Below the pieces are notes generated by a model. The model ran no database searches and was not told where the DNA came from. It saw nothing but the letters and a program-made list of their open reading frames with translations. A stretch of DNA of 64,000 nucleotides from an uncultured Lachnoclostridium sp. (GTDB taxonomy: Bacteria > Bacillota > Clostridia > Lachnospirales > Lachnospiraceae). Shown here piece after piece: positions 1-8,898 of the stretch. Made by a program: the position numbers and the translations under genes. The DNA lies in contig CABQJX010000003.1 in NCBI GenBank assembly GCA_902464595.1, positions 9,502 to 73,501 of the forward strand, read 5' to 3'. Position 1 is the stretch's first letter. Each line of letters starts with the position of its first letter.

Positions 1-2
1 TG

Positions 3-413
3 GATTATGAAGAATGTCCCTATGAGGCAGAGGTAAATGTGATCCTAACAGACAATCCGGCTATCCAGGAGATCAACCGGGAGCACCGCCAGATTGATGC
101 CCCTACGGATGTCCTCTCCTTTCCGATGGTGGATTATGAGACGCCCTCTGATTTCGACCATGTGGAGGAGGCGGCCGAGGACTATTTTAATCCGGAGACA
201 GGGGAGCTTATGCTGGGTGATATTGTGATCTCCGTGGATAAGGTGGAGGAACAGGCAGAGCAGTACGGCCATTCCCAGAAGCGGGAGCTGGCTTTTCTGG
301 TAGCCCACAGCATGCTCCATCTCTTTGGTTATGACCATATGGAGGATGAAGAACGGCTGGTAATGGAACAAAAGCAAAGAGAAATTTTGGAAAGCAGGGG
401 GTACACAAGATGA
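3..413 (+). CDS. ybeY: Endoribonuclease YbeY (5' end missing)
   Basis: Single-strand endoribonuclease needed for 16S rRNA 3'-end processing and ribosome quality control in the cytoplasm. The reading frame is open to the left edge (DYEECPYEAEV precedes the first possible internal GTG at 39), so the true start lies before the window. The zinc-site motif HSMLHLFGYDH, of the H-x3-H-x5-H type that defines UPF0054/YbeY, is clear near the C-terminus, as is the upstream REHRQIDAPTDVLSFP block typical of the family. The last codons overlap the start of the next gene by 4 bases (ATGA), which suggests translational coupling. Confidence 0.95.
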   Translation, partial: DYEECPYEAEVNVILTDNPAIQEINREHRQIDAPTDVLSFPMVDYETPSDFDHVEEAAEDYFNPETGELMLGDIVISVDKVEEQAEQYGHSQKRELAFLVAHSMLHLFGYDHMEDEERLVMEQKQREILESRGYTR

Positions 414-1603
414 TAAAACGGTTCAAAGGCCTGTTGGCAAAAGGAGTCCTGTGTTTTGGGGCAGCCCTGATCCTTTGGGGCTGCGGAAGGCAGACAAGCG
501 CGCCGGAAGCGTTCGTTTCTTCCTCCGCTGCCGGGGAGGCCGGTGAATCGGAAATTTTCATCTATTCAGATGGGTTTTCAGGAAAGGAAGACTCAGATAC
601 AGGGAAGGAGGAGACAGGGGATCCGAACTTGCCTGACTATTATCTGCCGGAGGAACGGGTGGAGACAAACGGTATGATCCGCAGCTATCTCACCGGCCAG
701 CTGGTGGAGGCGGAAAAGGGAAACCGCCGGCCTGCTGCCGTAATGATGAGCAATGACAAGGCCGCCCTGCCCCAGTACGGATTGAATCGGGCTGGGGTGG
801 TCTATGAAGCCCCAGTGGAGGGCGGAATGAACCGCTACATGGCTTTGATCGAGGATTACGACGGCCTGGAGCGGGTGGGGTCGGTGCGCAGCTGTCGAAC
901 CTATTATACTTATTTTGCCCGGGAATTTGATGCGGTATATTTTCATGTGGGCCAGAGCACGTTCGCAAAGCCTTATCTGAAAAATGTGGATCATATCAAC
1001 GGGCTGGAGGCAGTGGGAAACACAGCCTATTACCGTTCCAGGGATAAAAAATCCCCCCACAATGCATACACCTCATCAGACCGCATGACGGCGGCTGTGG
1101 ATGAGATGGGCTACCGCACGGGATACGAAAGCTCCTATCAGGGCCACTATCTCTTTGCCAGGGATGGGAGAGAGGTATCCCTTGAGGGAAAAAGCGGGGC
1201 CATAGGAGCCCGGACAGCCAAGACGGGATATGGAATGAACCAGGCATATTTTACCTACGATCCTTCCGATGGCCTTTACCACCGTTATCAGTACGGGGGA
1301 GTTCACCAGGGGAGCGAGGGGCCTTTGGCTGTGAAAAATGTGATCTTCCAGTATTGCCCTGTGGGCCGTTATGCCAGCACAGAGTATCTGGATATCAATG
1401 TTCATGCCCAGGAATACGGGTATTATATGACAAATGGAATGGCGATCCCGGTCAGCTGGAAGAAGGACGGGGAGTTTGGCGTCACCCATTACTATGACGG
1501 GGAGGAAAATGAGATCGTGCTGAATCAGGGGAAAACCTGGATCTGCATTATCCCTACCCGGGATTTTGAGAAATCACAGATTATAAGCGAGGACACACAG
1601 TAA
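410..1603 (+). CDS. DUF3048 (YerB-type) lipoprotein
   Basis: Predicted cell-surface lipoprotein of 397 residues. The N-terminus has two basic residues, a hydrophobic stretch and a lipobox ending LWGC, so lipidation at Cys25 is expected. The body resembles the DUF3048 family, known from Bacillus YerB and common in Clostridia: conserved blocks RPAAVMMSND, GVVYEAPVEGGMNRYMAL and RVGSVRSCRTYY are visible, followed by the C-terminal all-beta region. The biochemical role of the family is unknown. It overlaps ybeY by 4 bases and is followed after 5 bases by a flippase gene, so the three are probably co-transcribed. Confidence 0.85.
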   Translation: MIKRFKGLLAKGVLCFGAALILWGCGRQTSAPEAFVSSSAAGEAGESEIFIYSDGFSGKEDSDTGKEETGDPNLPDYYLPEERVETNGMIRSYLTGQLVEAEKGNRRPAAVMMSNDKAALPQYGLNRAGVVYEAPVEGGMNRYMALIEDYDGLERVGSVRSCRTYYTYFAREFDAVYFHVGQSTFAKPYLKNVDHINGLEAVGNTAYYRSRDKKSPHNAYTSSDRMTAAVDEMGYRTGYESSYQGHYLFARDGREVSLEGKSGAIGARTAKTGYGMNQAYFTYDPSDGLYHRYQYGGVHQGSEGPLAVKNVIFQYCPVGRYASTEYLDINVHAQEYGYYMTNGMAIPVSWKKDGEFGVTHYYDGEENEIVLNQGKTWICIIPTRDFEKSQIISEDTQ

Positions 1604-1608
1604 GAGAC

Positions 1609-3303
1609 ATGAATCCAGGCAGAAGCAGAAAAAAAAGTGCAAAAAAGAAAGCGGCTAATTTTGTGATCCAGGGAAGCATACTGGCTATGGCAGGCATTGT
1701 GGTGCGGATCATCGGTATGCTGTACCGGATGCCCTTAAACGACATCATCGGCAAGCAGGGAAACGGATATTATACGTCAGCCTTTAATGTCTACAATATC
1801 CTTTTGATCCTGTCCTCCTACAGTATGCCGGTGGCGGTATCCAAGCTTGTATCCGCCCGCCTGGCCAGAGGCGAGTATAAAAACTGCAGCCGTATCCTGA
1901 AGGCAGCTCTCCTTTACGCTACCCTTGCAGGGGGGATCGCCTCCGCGGCGCTGTGGTTTGGAGCCGATCTTTTTGCACAGCTGATCAAAACTCCCTTCAG
2001 CCGATACGCTTTAAAGACCATGGCTCCCACCATATGGATCATGGCTTATCTGGGGGTTCTCAGGGGATATTTCCAGGGGACTGGGACTATGGTTCCCACT
2101 GCCGTATCCCAGATCTTAGAACAGATTGTCAATGCTGTGGTCAGCGTGGTGGCAGCGGGGATCTTATTCGGCGTAGGAGAATCCATGAATGCAGCCAGAG
2201 GTGCAAAGGAGTATTCCTATGCTCTGGGAGCAGCGGGAGGGACCATTGGAACCGGTATGGGAGCCCTCACCGCCTTTTTATTCTTCCTGTGCCTGACAGC
2301 TTCCAGCCGGAATGAGCGCAGGAGACAGGCAAAAGAGGATGCTGCCGGATATGTGGAGAGCTATCCCCATTTGTTTTACCTTCTGACAGTGACCATCCTT
2401 CCTATTGTGGTCAGCAGTGCGATCTACAACTGCTCCAATGTGGTGGACAACTATTTATTCGGCCAGGGAATGGACCGTCTGGGATTTGCGGAGGATGCTA
2501 TTGCCACATCCTGGGGAGTTCTGGGGCAGTACCAGCTGCTGTTTAACATACCAGTGGCTGTTTCTAACGCATTATCCTCCTCTCTGATCCCCTCCCTTAC
2601 ACGGGCCGTGGCCAGCCATAACCGGAGGGACAAGCTGGACCGCATTGCCACTTCCATACGCTTTTCCCTTCTCATCGCTGTTCCAGCTGCTGTAGGGATC
2701 ACTGTTTTAGCGGAGCCGGTATGTAATCTGCTGTTTATCAGTGAGGATAACAGCCTTTTGATCCGCCTGTCTATGGTGGGTTCCCTGGCTGTGGTATTCT
2801 ATTCCCTTTCCACAGTGACAAACGCTGTGCTGCAGGGCTTAAACCATATGGACGCCCCTATACGCCATGCTTTGGCGGCTCTGTTGATCCATGTGGCGGT
2901 GTTGGAATGTCTCCTTTTGGTGTTTCAGATGGGGATCTACAGTGTGGTTTTTGCCAATATTGTCTTTGCCCTTACCATGTGTCTGCTAAATGGCTGGTCC
3001 ATACGCAGGTATGCAAAATACCGGCAGGAATACAAAAAGACCTTTCTTCTTCCAACATTATGCGCGTTCCTTATGGGGGCGGCGGCGTGGGGCGTATCGC
3101 AGCTTATGTATATGGTTCTCCCTGTGAGCTGGGAGAGCGGACGCCTTGGCATGGCTATGGTGGTTTTCCCATCTGTAGCTGTGGCAATACCGGTTTATGC
3201 CATTCTGTTGGTGAGGCTGAAAGCGGTGGAGAAGGAGGAGCTGAAACGGATGCCGGGCGGAGCCCGTCTGGTAGGGCTTTTAGGCAAATTACGGTTACTA
3301 TAG
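1609..3303 (+). CDS. MurJ/SpoVB-like polysaccharide flippase (MATE/MVF superfamily)
   Basis: Integral membrane protein of 564 residues with about 14 predicted hydrophobic segments after a lysine-rich N-terminus. The opening GSILAMAGIVVRIIGMLYRMP and the later YFQGTGTMVPTAVSQILEQI and NCSNVVDNYLFG segments are typical of the Firmicutes YtgP/SpoVB branch of the MVF flippases, which move lipid-linked precursors such as lipid II or glycan-lipids across the membrane. Which lipid this paralog carries cannot be told from sequence. Start ATG follows the previous stop by 5 bases. The gene ends immediately before the restriction-modification island. Confidence 0.85.
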   Translation: MNPGRSRKKSAKKKAANFVIQGSILAMAGIVVRIIGMLYRMPLNDIIGKQGNGYYTSAFNVYNILLILSSYSMPVAVSKLVSARLARGEYKNCSRILKAALLYATLAGGIASAALWFGADLFAQLIKTPFSRYALKTMAPTIWIMAYLGVLRGYFQGTGTMVPTAVSQILEQIVNAVVSVVAAGILFGVGESMNAARGAKEYSYALGAAGGTIGTGMGALTAFLFFLCLTASSRNERRRQAKEDAAGYVESYPHLFYLLTVTILPIVVSSAIYNCSNVVDNYLFGQGMDRLGFAEDAIATSWGVLGQYQLLFNIPVAVSNALSSSLIPSLTRAVASHNRRDKLDRIATSIRFSLLIAVPAAVGITVLAEPVCNLLFISEDNSLLIRLSMVGSLAVVFYSLSTVTNAVLQGLNHMDAPIRHALAALLIHVAVLECLLLVFQMGIYSVVFANIVFALTMCLLNGWSIRRYAKYRQEYKKTFLLPTLCAFLMGAAAWGVSQLMYMVLPVSWESGRLGMAMVVFPSVAVAIPVYAILLVRLKAVEKEELKRMPGGARLVGLLGKLRLL

Positions 3304-3361
3304 CAGGCTTTGGCTGTGGGATGAATGATATTGCGAAAATACAGAAAGAGGTTCGTTCAAA

Positions 3362-4201
3362 ATGAAAAACGAAGCGGAAAAAATTGCTTTTGGAAAGCAG
3401 CTCAAAGATTTTGCCGCAACTCTGGCAAATTTTATTTCTAAGGGTGACGAGTGGACAGTGCGAGGTTTCATTGATATTTTCAAAAATATATATACAATTT
3501 CGTCCGATACTAAAATAATTTCAAAAGTGCTGGAACTTCATTTGTTCCCACATTTTCTTTCTTTTTCTGAGAGAATTGGATATGATATTGAGCTTGCAAC
3601 ATTTCAAAATTGGTATCCTGACTTAACATTTATATGTAAGGAGAATCGAGATATTAAATTTGCCGTTGATTTGAAAACTACCTATAGAGATGAAGACTAT
3701 CCCGGTTTTTGCAATGGTTTTACACTTGGCTCACATGGCGAATATTTTATCAATCGAACCAGCACAAAGAATATTCAATATCCATATGATGATTATAGCG
3801 GACATTTTTGTCTAGGTATTATCTATTCGCGTACGATATTAGATAAAAACGAGGAAACACGTATCTATTCCATTGATGAGATAGAGAGTATGCCGGCTGT
3901 TATTAAAAATTTTTTGTTTTTTGCTGAAGAAAAATGGAAAATTGCCAGTGATAAAGGGGGGAGCGGTAATACGGCAAATATTGGAAGCATCCAAAAGATT
4001 GAAGATATTTTAAATGGAAATGGCGTATTTGTTAAAGCGGGGGAAGAATTGTTTGATGATTATTGGGCCAATTTTGGAAAAATAGAGATTCTTGTGAATG
4101 GAAAACGCAAGAAACTATCCTCTTTTGAAGAATATTTAGCGTATCGCGGTTTGCCGGTAACCTTAAATAACCCCAAAGCTGTAAAAAGGAAAATGAGATG
4201 A
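3362..4201 (+). CDS. EcoRV-type type II restriction endonuclease
   Basis: Predicted homodimeric Mg-dependent endonuclease that would cut GATATC. From remembered EcoRV sequence, this 279-residue protein aligns along its length: SDTKIISKVLELH matches the EcoRV segment carrying Glu45 (here Glu58), NWYPDLTF carries the Asp74 equivalent (Asp87), and FAVDLKTTY carries the Asp90/Lys92 pair (Asp103, Lys105). The DNA-recognition loop SGNTANIGS (201-209) is nearly the EcoRV loop SGNTTNIGS, so the same recognition site is inferred. The region is visibly AT-rich compared with neighbours. The stop overlaps the methylase start (ATGA). Confidence 0.92.
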   Translation: MKNEAEKIAFGKQLKDFAATLANFISKGDEWTVRGFIDIFKNIYTISSDTKIISKVLELHLFPHFLSFSERIGYDIELATFQNWYPDLTFICKENRDIKFAVDLKTTYRDEDYPGFCNGFTLGSHGEYFINRTSTKNIQYPYDDYSGHFCLGIIYSRTILDKNEETRIYSIDEIESMPAVIKNFLFFAEEKWKIASDKGGSGNTANIGSIQKIEDILNGNGVFVKAGEELFDDYWANFGKIEILVNGKRKKLSSFEEYLAYRGLPVTLNNPKAVKRKMR

Positions 4202-5109
4202 AAGATACAGTATATGTACCCCCAATTAAAATACAAGGAATAAAAACGAAACTGGTTCCGCTTATAAAGCAAAGTGTTGCTGTAGATAAAAATTCTGTTT
4301 GGATTGAACCTTTTATGGGTTCTGGCGTTGTTGGTTTTAATGTTGAACCGCGCTGCGCAATTTTTGCAGACACAAACCCACATATTATTGAATTTTATAA
4401 TCAAATCAAGAAAGGGACTATCACGCCATATATTGTTCGGGCATTTCTTGAACGTGAGGGGAAATTGTTAGAACAAGGGGATGACAAATATTATTATACA
4501 GTTCGTACACGCTTTAATCAGGAACATGATCCACTTGATTTTTTATTCCTTAATCGAGCCTGTTTTAATGGAATGATCAGGTTCAATAAAAGTTATGATT
4601 TTAATGTTCCATATGGGCATAAGCCACAACGATTTGCAAAAGCATATATAACAAAAATTGTCAATCAAGTTGCACATGTGTCTGAGCTGCTTCAAAAATA
4701 TGATTGGAGTTTTATATGCCAATCCTTTGAAAAAACAATATCTATGGCAGGAAAGAACGATTTTATTTATTGTGACCCTCCATACATCGGCAGGCATGTT
4801 GACTATTTTGATCGTTGGGATGAGCAGGCAGAAATTTCTCTGCATAAAGCGTTAGTTGATAGTAAAGCACGCTTTATGCTTTCTACTTGGGATCACAATG
4901 ACTATCGGCAAAATGATTATATCGCTTCTGTGTGGGGGGATTGTGAAAAGATTACACAGGAACATTTTTATCACGTGGGAGCAAAAGAAAAAAATAGAAA
5001 TTCAGTTATCGAAGCACTTTTGACCAATTATATTGTGAATGAAAAACAAAATAAATTGCTTTCGGAAAACAAGCAGATGACATTATTTGATATAGTATCT
5101 GTTTTATAG
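4198..5109 (+). CDS. M.EcoRV-like adenine-N6 DNA methyltransferase (Dam family)
   Basis: Protective partner of the EcoRV-like nuclease; expected to methylate the first A of GATATC. The protein of 303 residues begins MKDTVYVPPIKIQGIKTKLV, nearly the remembered M.EcoRV N-terminus. It has the SAM-binding EPFMGSGVVGF (37-47) and the catalytic DPPY at 193-196 in an order typical of D12/Dam-class alpha enzymes. Stretches such as LDFLFLNR, CFNGMIRFN, YCDPPYIGRHVDYF and EHFYHVGA are shared with M.EcoRV as I remember it. It is translated from an ATG that overlaps the nuclease stop. AT-rich codon use like the nuclease supports joint acquisition. Confidence 0.94.
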   Translation: MKDTVYVPPIKIQGIKTKLVPLIKQSVAVDKNSVWIEPFMGSGVVGFNVEPRCAIFADTNPHIIEFYNQIKKGTITPYIVRAFLEREGKLLEQGDDKYYYTVRTRFNQEHDPLDFLFLNRACFNGMIRFNKSYDFNVPYGHKPQRFAKAYITKIVNQVAHVSELLQKYDWSFICQSFEKTISMAGKNDFIYCDPPYIGRHVDYFDRWDEQAEISLHKALVDSKARFMLSTWDHNDYRQNDYIASVWGDCEKITQEHFYHVGAKEKNRNSVIEALLTNYIVNEKQNKLLSENKQMTLFDIVSVL

Positions 5110-5254
5110 CTTTCTGGGTGTGGAAATGCCGCAAGAGCATACATTATGGCTTTGGATATTTAACCCTTTTTGACGGCAAAAGATTAAGTACTATATGTTA
5201 GGTGAAAAATCACATAAAAACAGAGGAAATTGCAGATACTGACTTTCAAAGGAT

Positions 5255-5277
5255 ACAGCCCATATAAAAGGGGCTGT
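5255..5277 (+). repeat. Short hairpin before the BofC-like gene
   Basis: ACAGCCC (5255-5261) can pair with GGGCTGT (5271-5277) across a 9-base loop. It lies 11 bases upstream of the ribosome-binding site of the next gene. There is no T-run after it, so it is not a convincing terminator. The rest of 5110-5301 is AT-rich and I see no gene in it. Confidence 0.35.
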
Positions 5278-5301
5278 CTGATCCTACGAGGAGGTTATTT
5301 C

Positions 5302-5697
5302 ATGAAAAAGCTGTTATACTGCTTTGCTCTGTTTTTGGGTGCATCTTTTGTCTGCCTTGGAGTGATTTACGGCATTATGCGCTGCAGCATCAGGCAGGAA
5401 CAGGCTTTTCCCGATACGGTGATCGAGACTGAGACCGCAGACGATATGGAGGGGCGGGCAGCCATGAGCCGTCAGGTAAAGCATGTGAAGGAGGAGACCC
5501 GCCCAAAGGAAGAATATTATCTGGTGTCAGAATCAGGGTTTCTCCTGGTATTTTGCAGTGACCGCAGTACGGTCTGTTTGTATACCCATATACCTGTAAC
5601 GGATTTTCCGGAGCAGGAGCGGGCCAGGCTGATGGAGGGCATCTGGTTTCCTTCCATGATGGACATTTATCATTATTTGGAGTCCTATACCAGCTGA
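5302..5697 (+). CDS. BofC-like membrane-anchored protein
   Basis: Protein of 131 residues with an N-terminal membrane anchor or signal peptide (KKLLYCFALFLGASFVCLGV). Its C-terminal half (YYLVSESGFLLVFCSDRSTV to the end) resembles the BofC C-terminal domain: a 'YYL..E.G...V' beta strand, then a turn and a short helix. In Bacillus, BofC controls the SpoIVB checkpoint in sporulation. Here the domain match is by eye, and whether it has that role is unknown. The start ATG is chosen because GAGGAGG (5288-5294) lies just upstream; an earlier in-frame start at 5230 has no such site. It precedes an FAD oxidoreductase gene by 19 bases. Confidence 0.6.
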   Translation: MKKLLYCFALFLGASFVCLGVIYGIMRCSIRQEQAFPDTVIETETADDMEGRAAMSRQVKHVKEETRPKEEYYLVSESGFLLVFCSDRSTVCLYTHIPVTDFPEQERARLMEGIWFPSMMDIYHYLESYTS

Positions 5698-5716
5698 AAG
5701 GAGTTTTAAGCTTAGA

Positions 5717-7141
5717 ATGAAAAAAAGGATCGTGATCATAGGAGGCGGAGCTTCCGGCCTGACGGCTGCCATTGCAGCAGCCAGGGCGGGGGCTTCGGTG
5801 ACGATTATCGAACATATGGACCGGGTGGGGAAAAAGATCCTGTCTACGGGAAACGGAAGGTGCAATCTCACGAACCGAAGGATGGACAAGGATTGCTACC
5901 GCAGCAGCAGGAAGGATTTTCCCTTGGAGGTCATTGGAGGATTCGGGGTAAATGAGACCCTGGATTTTTTTCGGGAATTAGGCATAGAGCCAAAGGATCG
6001 GAACGGGTATATCTACCCATATTCAGACCAGGCTTCCGCTGTTTTGGATGTGCTTCGGTCAGAGATAAGCCGTCTGGGGGTTTTTGTCCTTTTGTCCTGT
6101 CAGGTAAAAGAAATCCGTGCCGGGCAAAAGGGAGGGTTTCAGGTGGACACGGACCAGGGAATGGTGGAGGGGGATGCATTGATCCTAGCAGCGGGCTCCA
6201 AAGCAGCCCCGTCTACAGGCTCAGACGGAAGTGGGTATGAACTTGCCAAAAAGCTGGGACATTCTGTCATAAAGCCCCTTCCCGCTCTGGTACAGCTGCG
6301 ATGCCAGGGGAATCTATACCGGCAGATGGCAGGCATCCGCACAGAAGCCAGGGTAAAGGTATTCGGAAACGGAGGGCTTCTGGCAGAGGATCAGGGCGAG
6401 CTTCAGCTGACCGATTATGGTCTGTCCGGGATCCCTGTATTTCAGATCAGCCGGTTTGCCTCCAAAGCCTTAGATCAAGGGCATAAGGTATGTGTCCTGG
6501 TGGATTTTATGCCTTCCTGGGAGGAGGAAACAGCTCTGGAGCGCCTGACAGAAAGGGCAGGCCGGCTGGGCTATAAGACAGCGGAGGAGCTGTTTACAGG
6601 GCTTTTGAATAAGAAGCTGGCCCTGGTTCTTCTGAAATTAGCGGGAATCCTGCCAGAGCAGAAGGCAGGAAGCCTTTCAGCCGGACAGCTTAGAAAGCTG
6701 GCCAAACAGATGAAATCCTACGAAGCCATTGTCATGTCTGTCAACCCTTTTGCCAACGCCCAAGTGTGCTGCGGCGGGGTGGATACCAGGGAGGTGGACA
6801 GCGCTACCATGGAGTCGCGTCTGAGAAAGAATCTCTATTTTGCCGGGGAGATTTTAGATGTGGACGGTATCTGCGGGGGTTATAACCTGCAGTTTGCCTG
6901 GTCCAGCGGAATGCTCGCCGGACGGGCAGCGGCAGAGGGAAGCCAGCCCGTGAGAAGGGAAGATCGGCCCACAGGAAGCCAGCCCGCAAAGAAGGAAGAT
7001 CGGCTGCTGGGAAGCCAGCCTGTGGGAAAAGAAAAACGGTGTGCAGGAAGTCAGCCTATGGAAAGAAAATCCCAGAACCTAGGGCGAAAAGGCATGGGAA
7101 AACATAGAAAGCAGAAGGATAAAAAGAGGAGACAGACATGA
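5717..7141 (+). CDS. HI0933/BaiN-family FAD-dependent oxidoreductase
   Basis: Flavoprotein of 474 residues. The N-terminal dinucleotide-binding motif IIGGGASGLTAAIAAARAG and the following STGNGRCNLTN block are hallmarks of the HI0933-like (COG2081) family. FAGEILDVDGICGGYNLQFA near residue 380 is the family's C-terminal FAD motif. Members are usually annotated as aminoacetone oxidases or flavoproteins of unknown substrate; one clostridial member, BaiN, acts on bile acid intermediates, but that cannot be assigned here. About 60 extra residues follow the normal end, made of 12-residue repeats and a basic tail, which is unusual. It overlaps the next gene by 4 bases. Confidence 0.88.
   Translation: MKKRIVIIGGGASGLTAAIAAARAGASVTIIEHMDRVGKKILSTGNGRCNLTNRRMDKDCYRSSRKDFPLEVIGGFGVNETLDFFRELGIEPKDRNGYIYPYSDQASAVLDVLRSEISRLGVFVLLSCQVKEIRAGQKGGFQVDTDQGMVEGDALILAAGSKAAPSTGSDGSGYELAKKLGHSVIKPLPALVQLRCQGNLYRQMAGIRTEARVKVFGNGGLLAEDQGELQLTDYGLSGIPVFQISRFASKALDQGHKVCVLVDFMPSWEEETALERLTERAGRLGYKTAEELFTGLLNKKLALVLLKLAGILPEQKAGSLSAGQLRKLAKQMKSYEAIVMSVNPFANAQVCCGGVDTREVDSATMESRLRKNLYFAGEILDVDGICGGYNLQFAWSSGMLAGRAAAEGSQPVRREDRPTGSQPAKKEDRLLGSQPVGKEKRCAGSQPMERKSQNLGRKGMGKHRKQKDKKRRQT
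6938..7081. repeat. 36-bp tandem repeat, four copies, in the oxidoreductase tail
   Basis: Four in-frame 36-base units starting at 6938, 6974, 7010 and 7046 encode 12-residue units GSQPVRREDRPT, GSQPAKKEDRLL, GSQPVGKEKRCA and GSQPMERKSQNL. The GSQP core is invariant and the rest drifts, with copies 1 and 2 closest. The repeats extend a flavoprotein beyond its usual end with a basic, disordered-looking tail. Copy number could change by slippage without altering the frame. Confidence 0.9.
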
Positions 7142-8814
7142 TACGTGTGAATCAGCTGAAGGTGCCGCTGGATTATCGAGAAGAGGATCTGAGGAGAAAA
7201 GCAGCAGGACTTTTACATATTTCCCCAGAGGAGATCAGGAAGATTTCAATGGTAAAGCAGTCCATTGACGCCAGGAAAAAGCCGGATATCTGGTACAGCT
7301 GTACCGTGGATGCAGATACCGGAAGAGGGAAAGCCTGGGAGGAAAAGCTGGTGCGGCGTCTGAAAAACCGCAACATTTCTGTTTGCCAGGAAACCGTATA
7401 CCGACTGCCAAAACCGGGAGAAGAGCCTCTTAAAAGCCGTCCGGTGATTGTAGGAATGGGGCCGGCCGGCCTGTTTTGCGGTCTTATGCTGGCCAGGGCG
7501 GGGTATCGCCCAGTCCTGTTGGAGCGGGGGGAGGATATAGAGACCCGGACAGCAAAGGTAGCCCAGTTTTGGGAGACCGGGAGGTTGGATCCTTCCTCCA
7601 ATGTCCAATTTGGAGAGGGAGGGGCCGGAACTTTTTCCGATGGAAAGCTGAACACCCTGGTAAAGGACAGCTCCGGAAGAAACCGGGAGGTACTTCGTAT
7701 ACTGACGGAGTTTGGGGCAGATCCTTCCATCTGCTATGTCAATAAGCCTCACATCGGAACCGATGTGCTCAGCCGGGTGGTGATCTCCATCCGCCGGGAG
7801 ATCCAACGATTGGGAGGTGAGGTGCGGTTTTGCAGCCAGGTCACAGATCTGATCCTGGAAGAAGAACCAGATGGAACCCTTCGTTTGAGGGCTTTGGAGG
7901 TCAACCATAAAGAGATCCTTCCAGTACAGGCAGCGGTGCTTGCCATCGGACACAGCGCCAGGGATACCTTTGAACGGCTGTGGGAGAAAAAGATCCCTAT
8001 GGAGCCAAAGGCCTTTGCCGTGGGGCTTCGAGTGCAGCATCCCCAGAGAATGATCAACGAGAGCCAGTATGGAATCCCGGATCATAAGGTTTTAGGGCCG
8101 GCCAGCTATAAGGTGACGTGGAAAGCGGATGATGGAAGGGGAGTGTACTCCTTCTGTATGTGTCCGGGAGGTTATGTGGTCAACGCCTCCTCTGAGGAGG
8201 GAAGGCTGGCGGTCAATGGCATGAGCTACCATGACAGGGACGGGGAAAATGCCAACAGCGCTATTATTGTCACCGTCTCCCCGGAGGACTTTTGCTGCGG
8301 AGGTACACAGGGAAGCATTCGGGGGATCCCAGCTGCTCCGGCTGTTCCGGACGCCTTGGCAGGTATCCGCTTTCAGAGAAGCCTGGAGGAGAAAGCGTTT
8401 CAGTTGGGAGCCGGGAAAATCCCGGTACAGCTGTACGGAGATTTTAAGGAGAACCGTGTGTCACAGGATTTTGGCCAGGTGGCTCCTGCCTTTAAAGGGG
8501 AATATGTATTTGCCAATTTAAGGGAGCTTTTGCCGGAAACCCTGTCCCTGGATCTGATCGAAGGAATGGAAGGATTTGGAACGATGATTAAAGGATTTAA
8601 CCGTCCGGACGCCGTGCTGGCAGGAATCGAGAGCCGTACTTCCTCCCCGGTGCGCCTTCCCAGAAATGAGAACATGGAGAGTGCAGTGAAGGGGCTGTTT
8701 CCCTGCGGGGAGGGAGCTGGGTATGCCGGGGATCACCTCCGCAGCTATGGACGGATTAAAGGTGGCAGAAAAGCTGATCGTGCGGTTTCAGCCATAAAAA
8801 ACCTCATTTTTTAA
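7138..8814 (+). CDS. FAD-dependent dehydrogenase, COG2509 type
   Basis: Protein of 558 residues with an N-terminal domain of about 100 residues and then the dinucleotide motif VIVGMGPAGLFCGLMLARAG (about 102-121). NVQFGEGGAGTFSDGKLNT, NKPHIGTDVL and CMCPGGYVVNASSE are characteristic of the 'uncharacterised FAD-dependent dehydrogenase' family COG2509. GLFPCGEGAGYAGDHLRSYG near the end is the C-terminal FAD contact. The substrate is unknown. It starts inside the stop of the upstream flavoprotein (ATGA overlap), so the two are coupled, and is followed by a terminator. Confidence 0.88.
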   Translation: MIRVNQLKVPLDYREEDLRRKAAGLLHISPEEIRKISMVKQSIDARKKPDIWYSCTVDADTGRGKAWEEKLVRRLKNRNISVCQETVYRLPKPGEEPLKSRPVIVGMGPAGLFCGLMLARAGYRPVLLERGEDIETRTAKVAQFWETGRLDPSSNVQFGEGGAGTFSDGKLNTLVKDSSGRNREVLRILTEFGADPSICYVNKPHIGTDVLSRVVISIRREIQRLGGEVRFCSQVTDLILEEEPDGTLRLRALEVNHKEILPVQAAVLAIGHSARDTFERLWEKKIPMEPKAFAVGLRVQHPQRMINESQYGIPDHKVLGPASYKVTWKADDGRGVYSFCMCPGGYVVNASSEEGRLAVNGMSYHDRDGENANSAIIVTVSPEDFCCGGTQGSIRGIPAAPAVPDALAGIRFQRSLEEKAFQLGAGKIPVQLYGDFKENRVSQDFGQVAPAFKGEYVFANLRELLPETLSLDLIEGMEGFGTMIKGFNRPDAVLAGIESRTSSPVRLPRNENMESAVKGLFPCGEGAGYAGDHLRSYGRIKGGRKADRAVSAIKNLIF

Positions 8815-8847
8815 TTTTTGTAAAGTGAACAAATGGATTTGTGTTCA

Positions 8848-8898
8848 AAACATCTTTCATGCAGGAGAATGGATTCTGCTGTACGAAAGGTGTTTTTT
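8848..8898 (+). terminator. Rho-independent terminator after the flavoprotein pair
   Basis: AACATCTTTC pairs with GAAAGGTGTT with a single G-T, further ATGCAG/CTGC pairing lies within, and a T-rich run (TTTTTTATTTTG) follows. It separates the 5302-8814 group from the surface-decoration locus. The remaining intergenic DNA to 9049 is AT-rich and shows no promoter I would defend. Confidence 0.8.

Noticed and set aside
5717..7141. Bile acid enzyme BaiN
   Set aside because: The HI0933 family is broad and no other bai genes are present.
7246..8085. Long open frame of 279 codons on the minus strand
   Set aside because: It lies wholly opposite a well-supported FAD dehydrogenase gene, has no recognisable motif or ribosome-binding site, and is a composition shadow.
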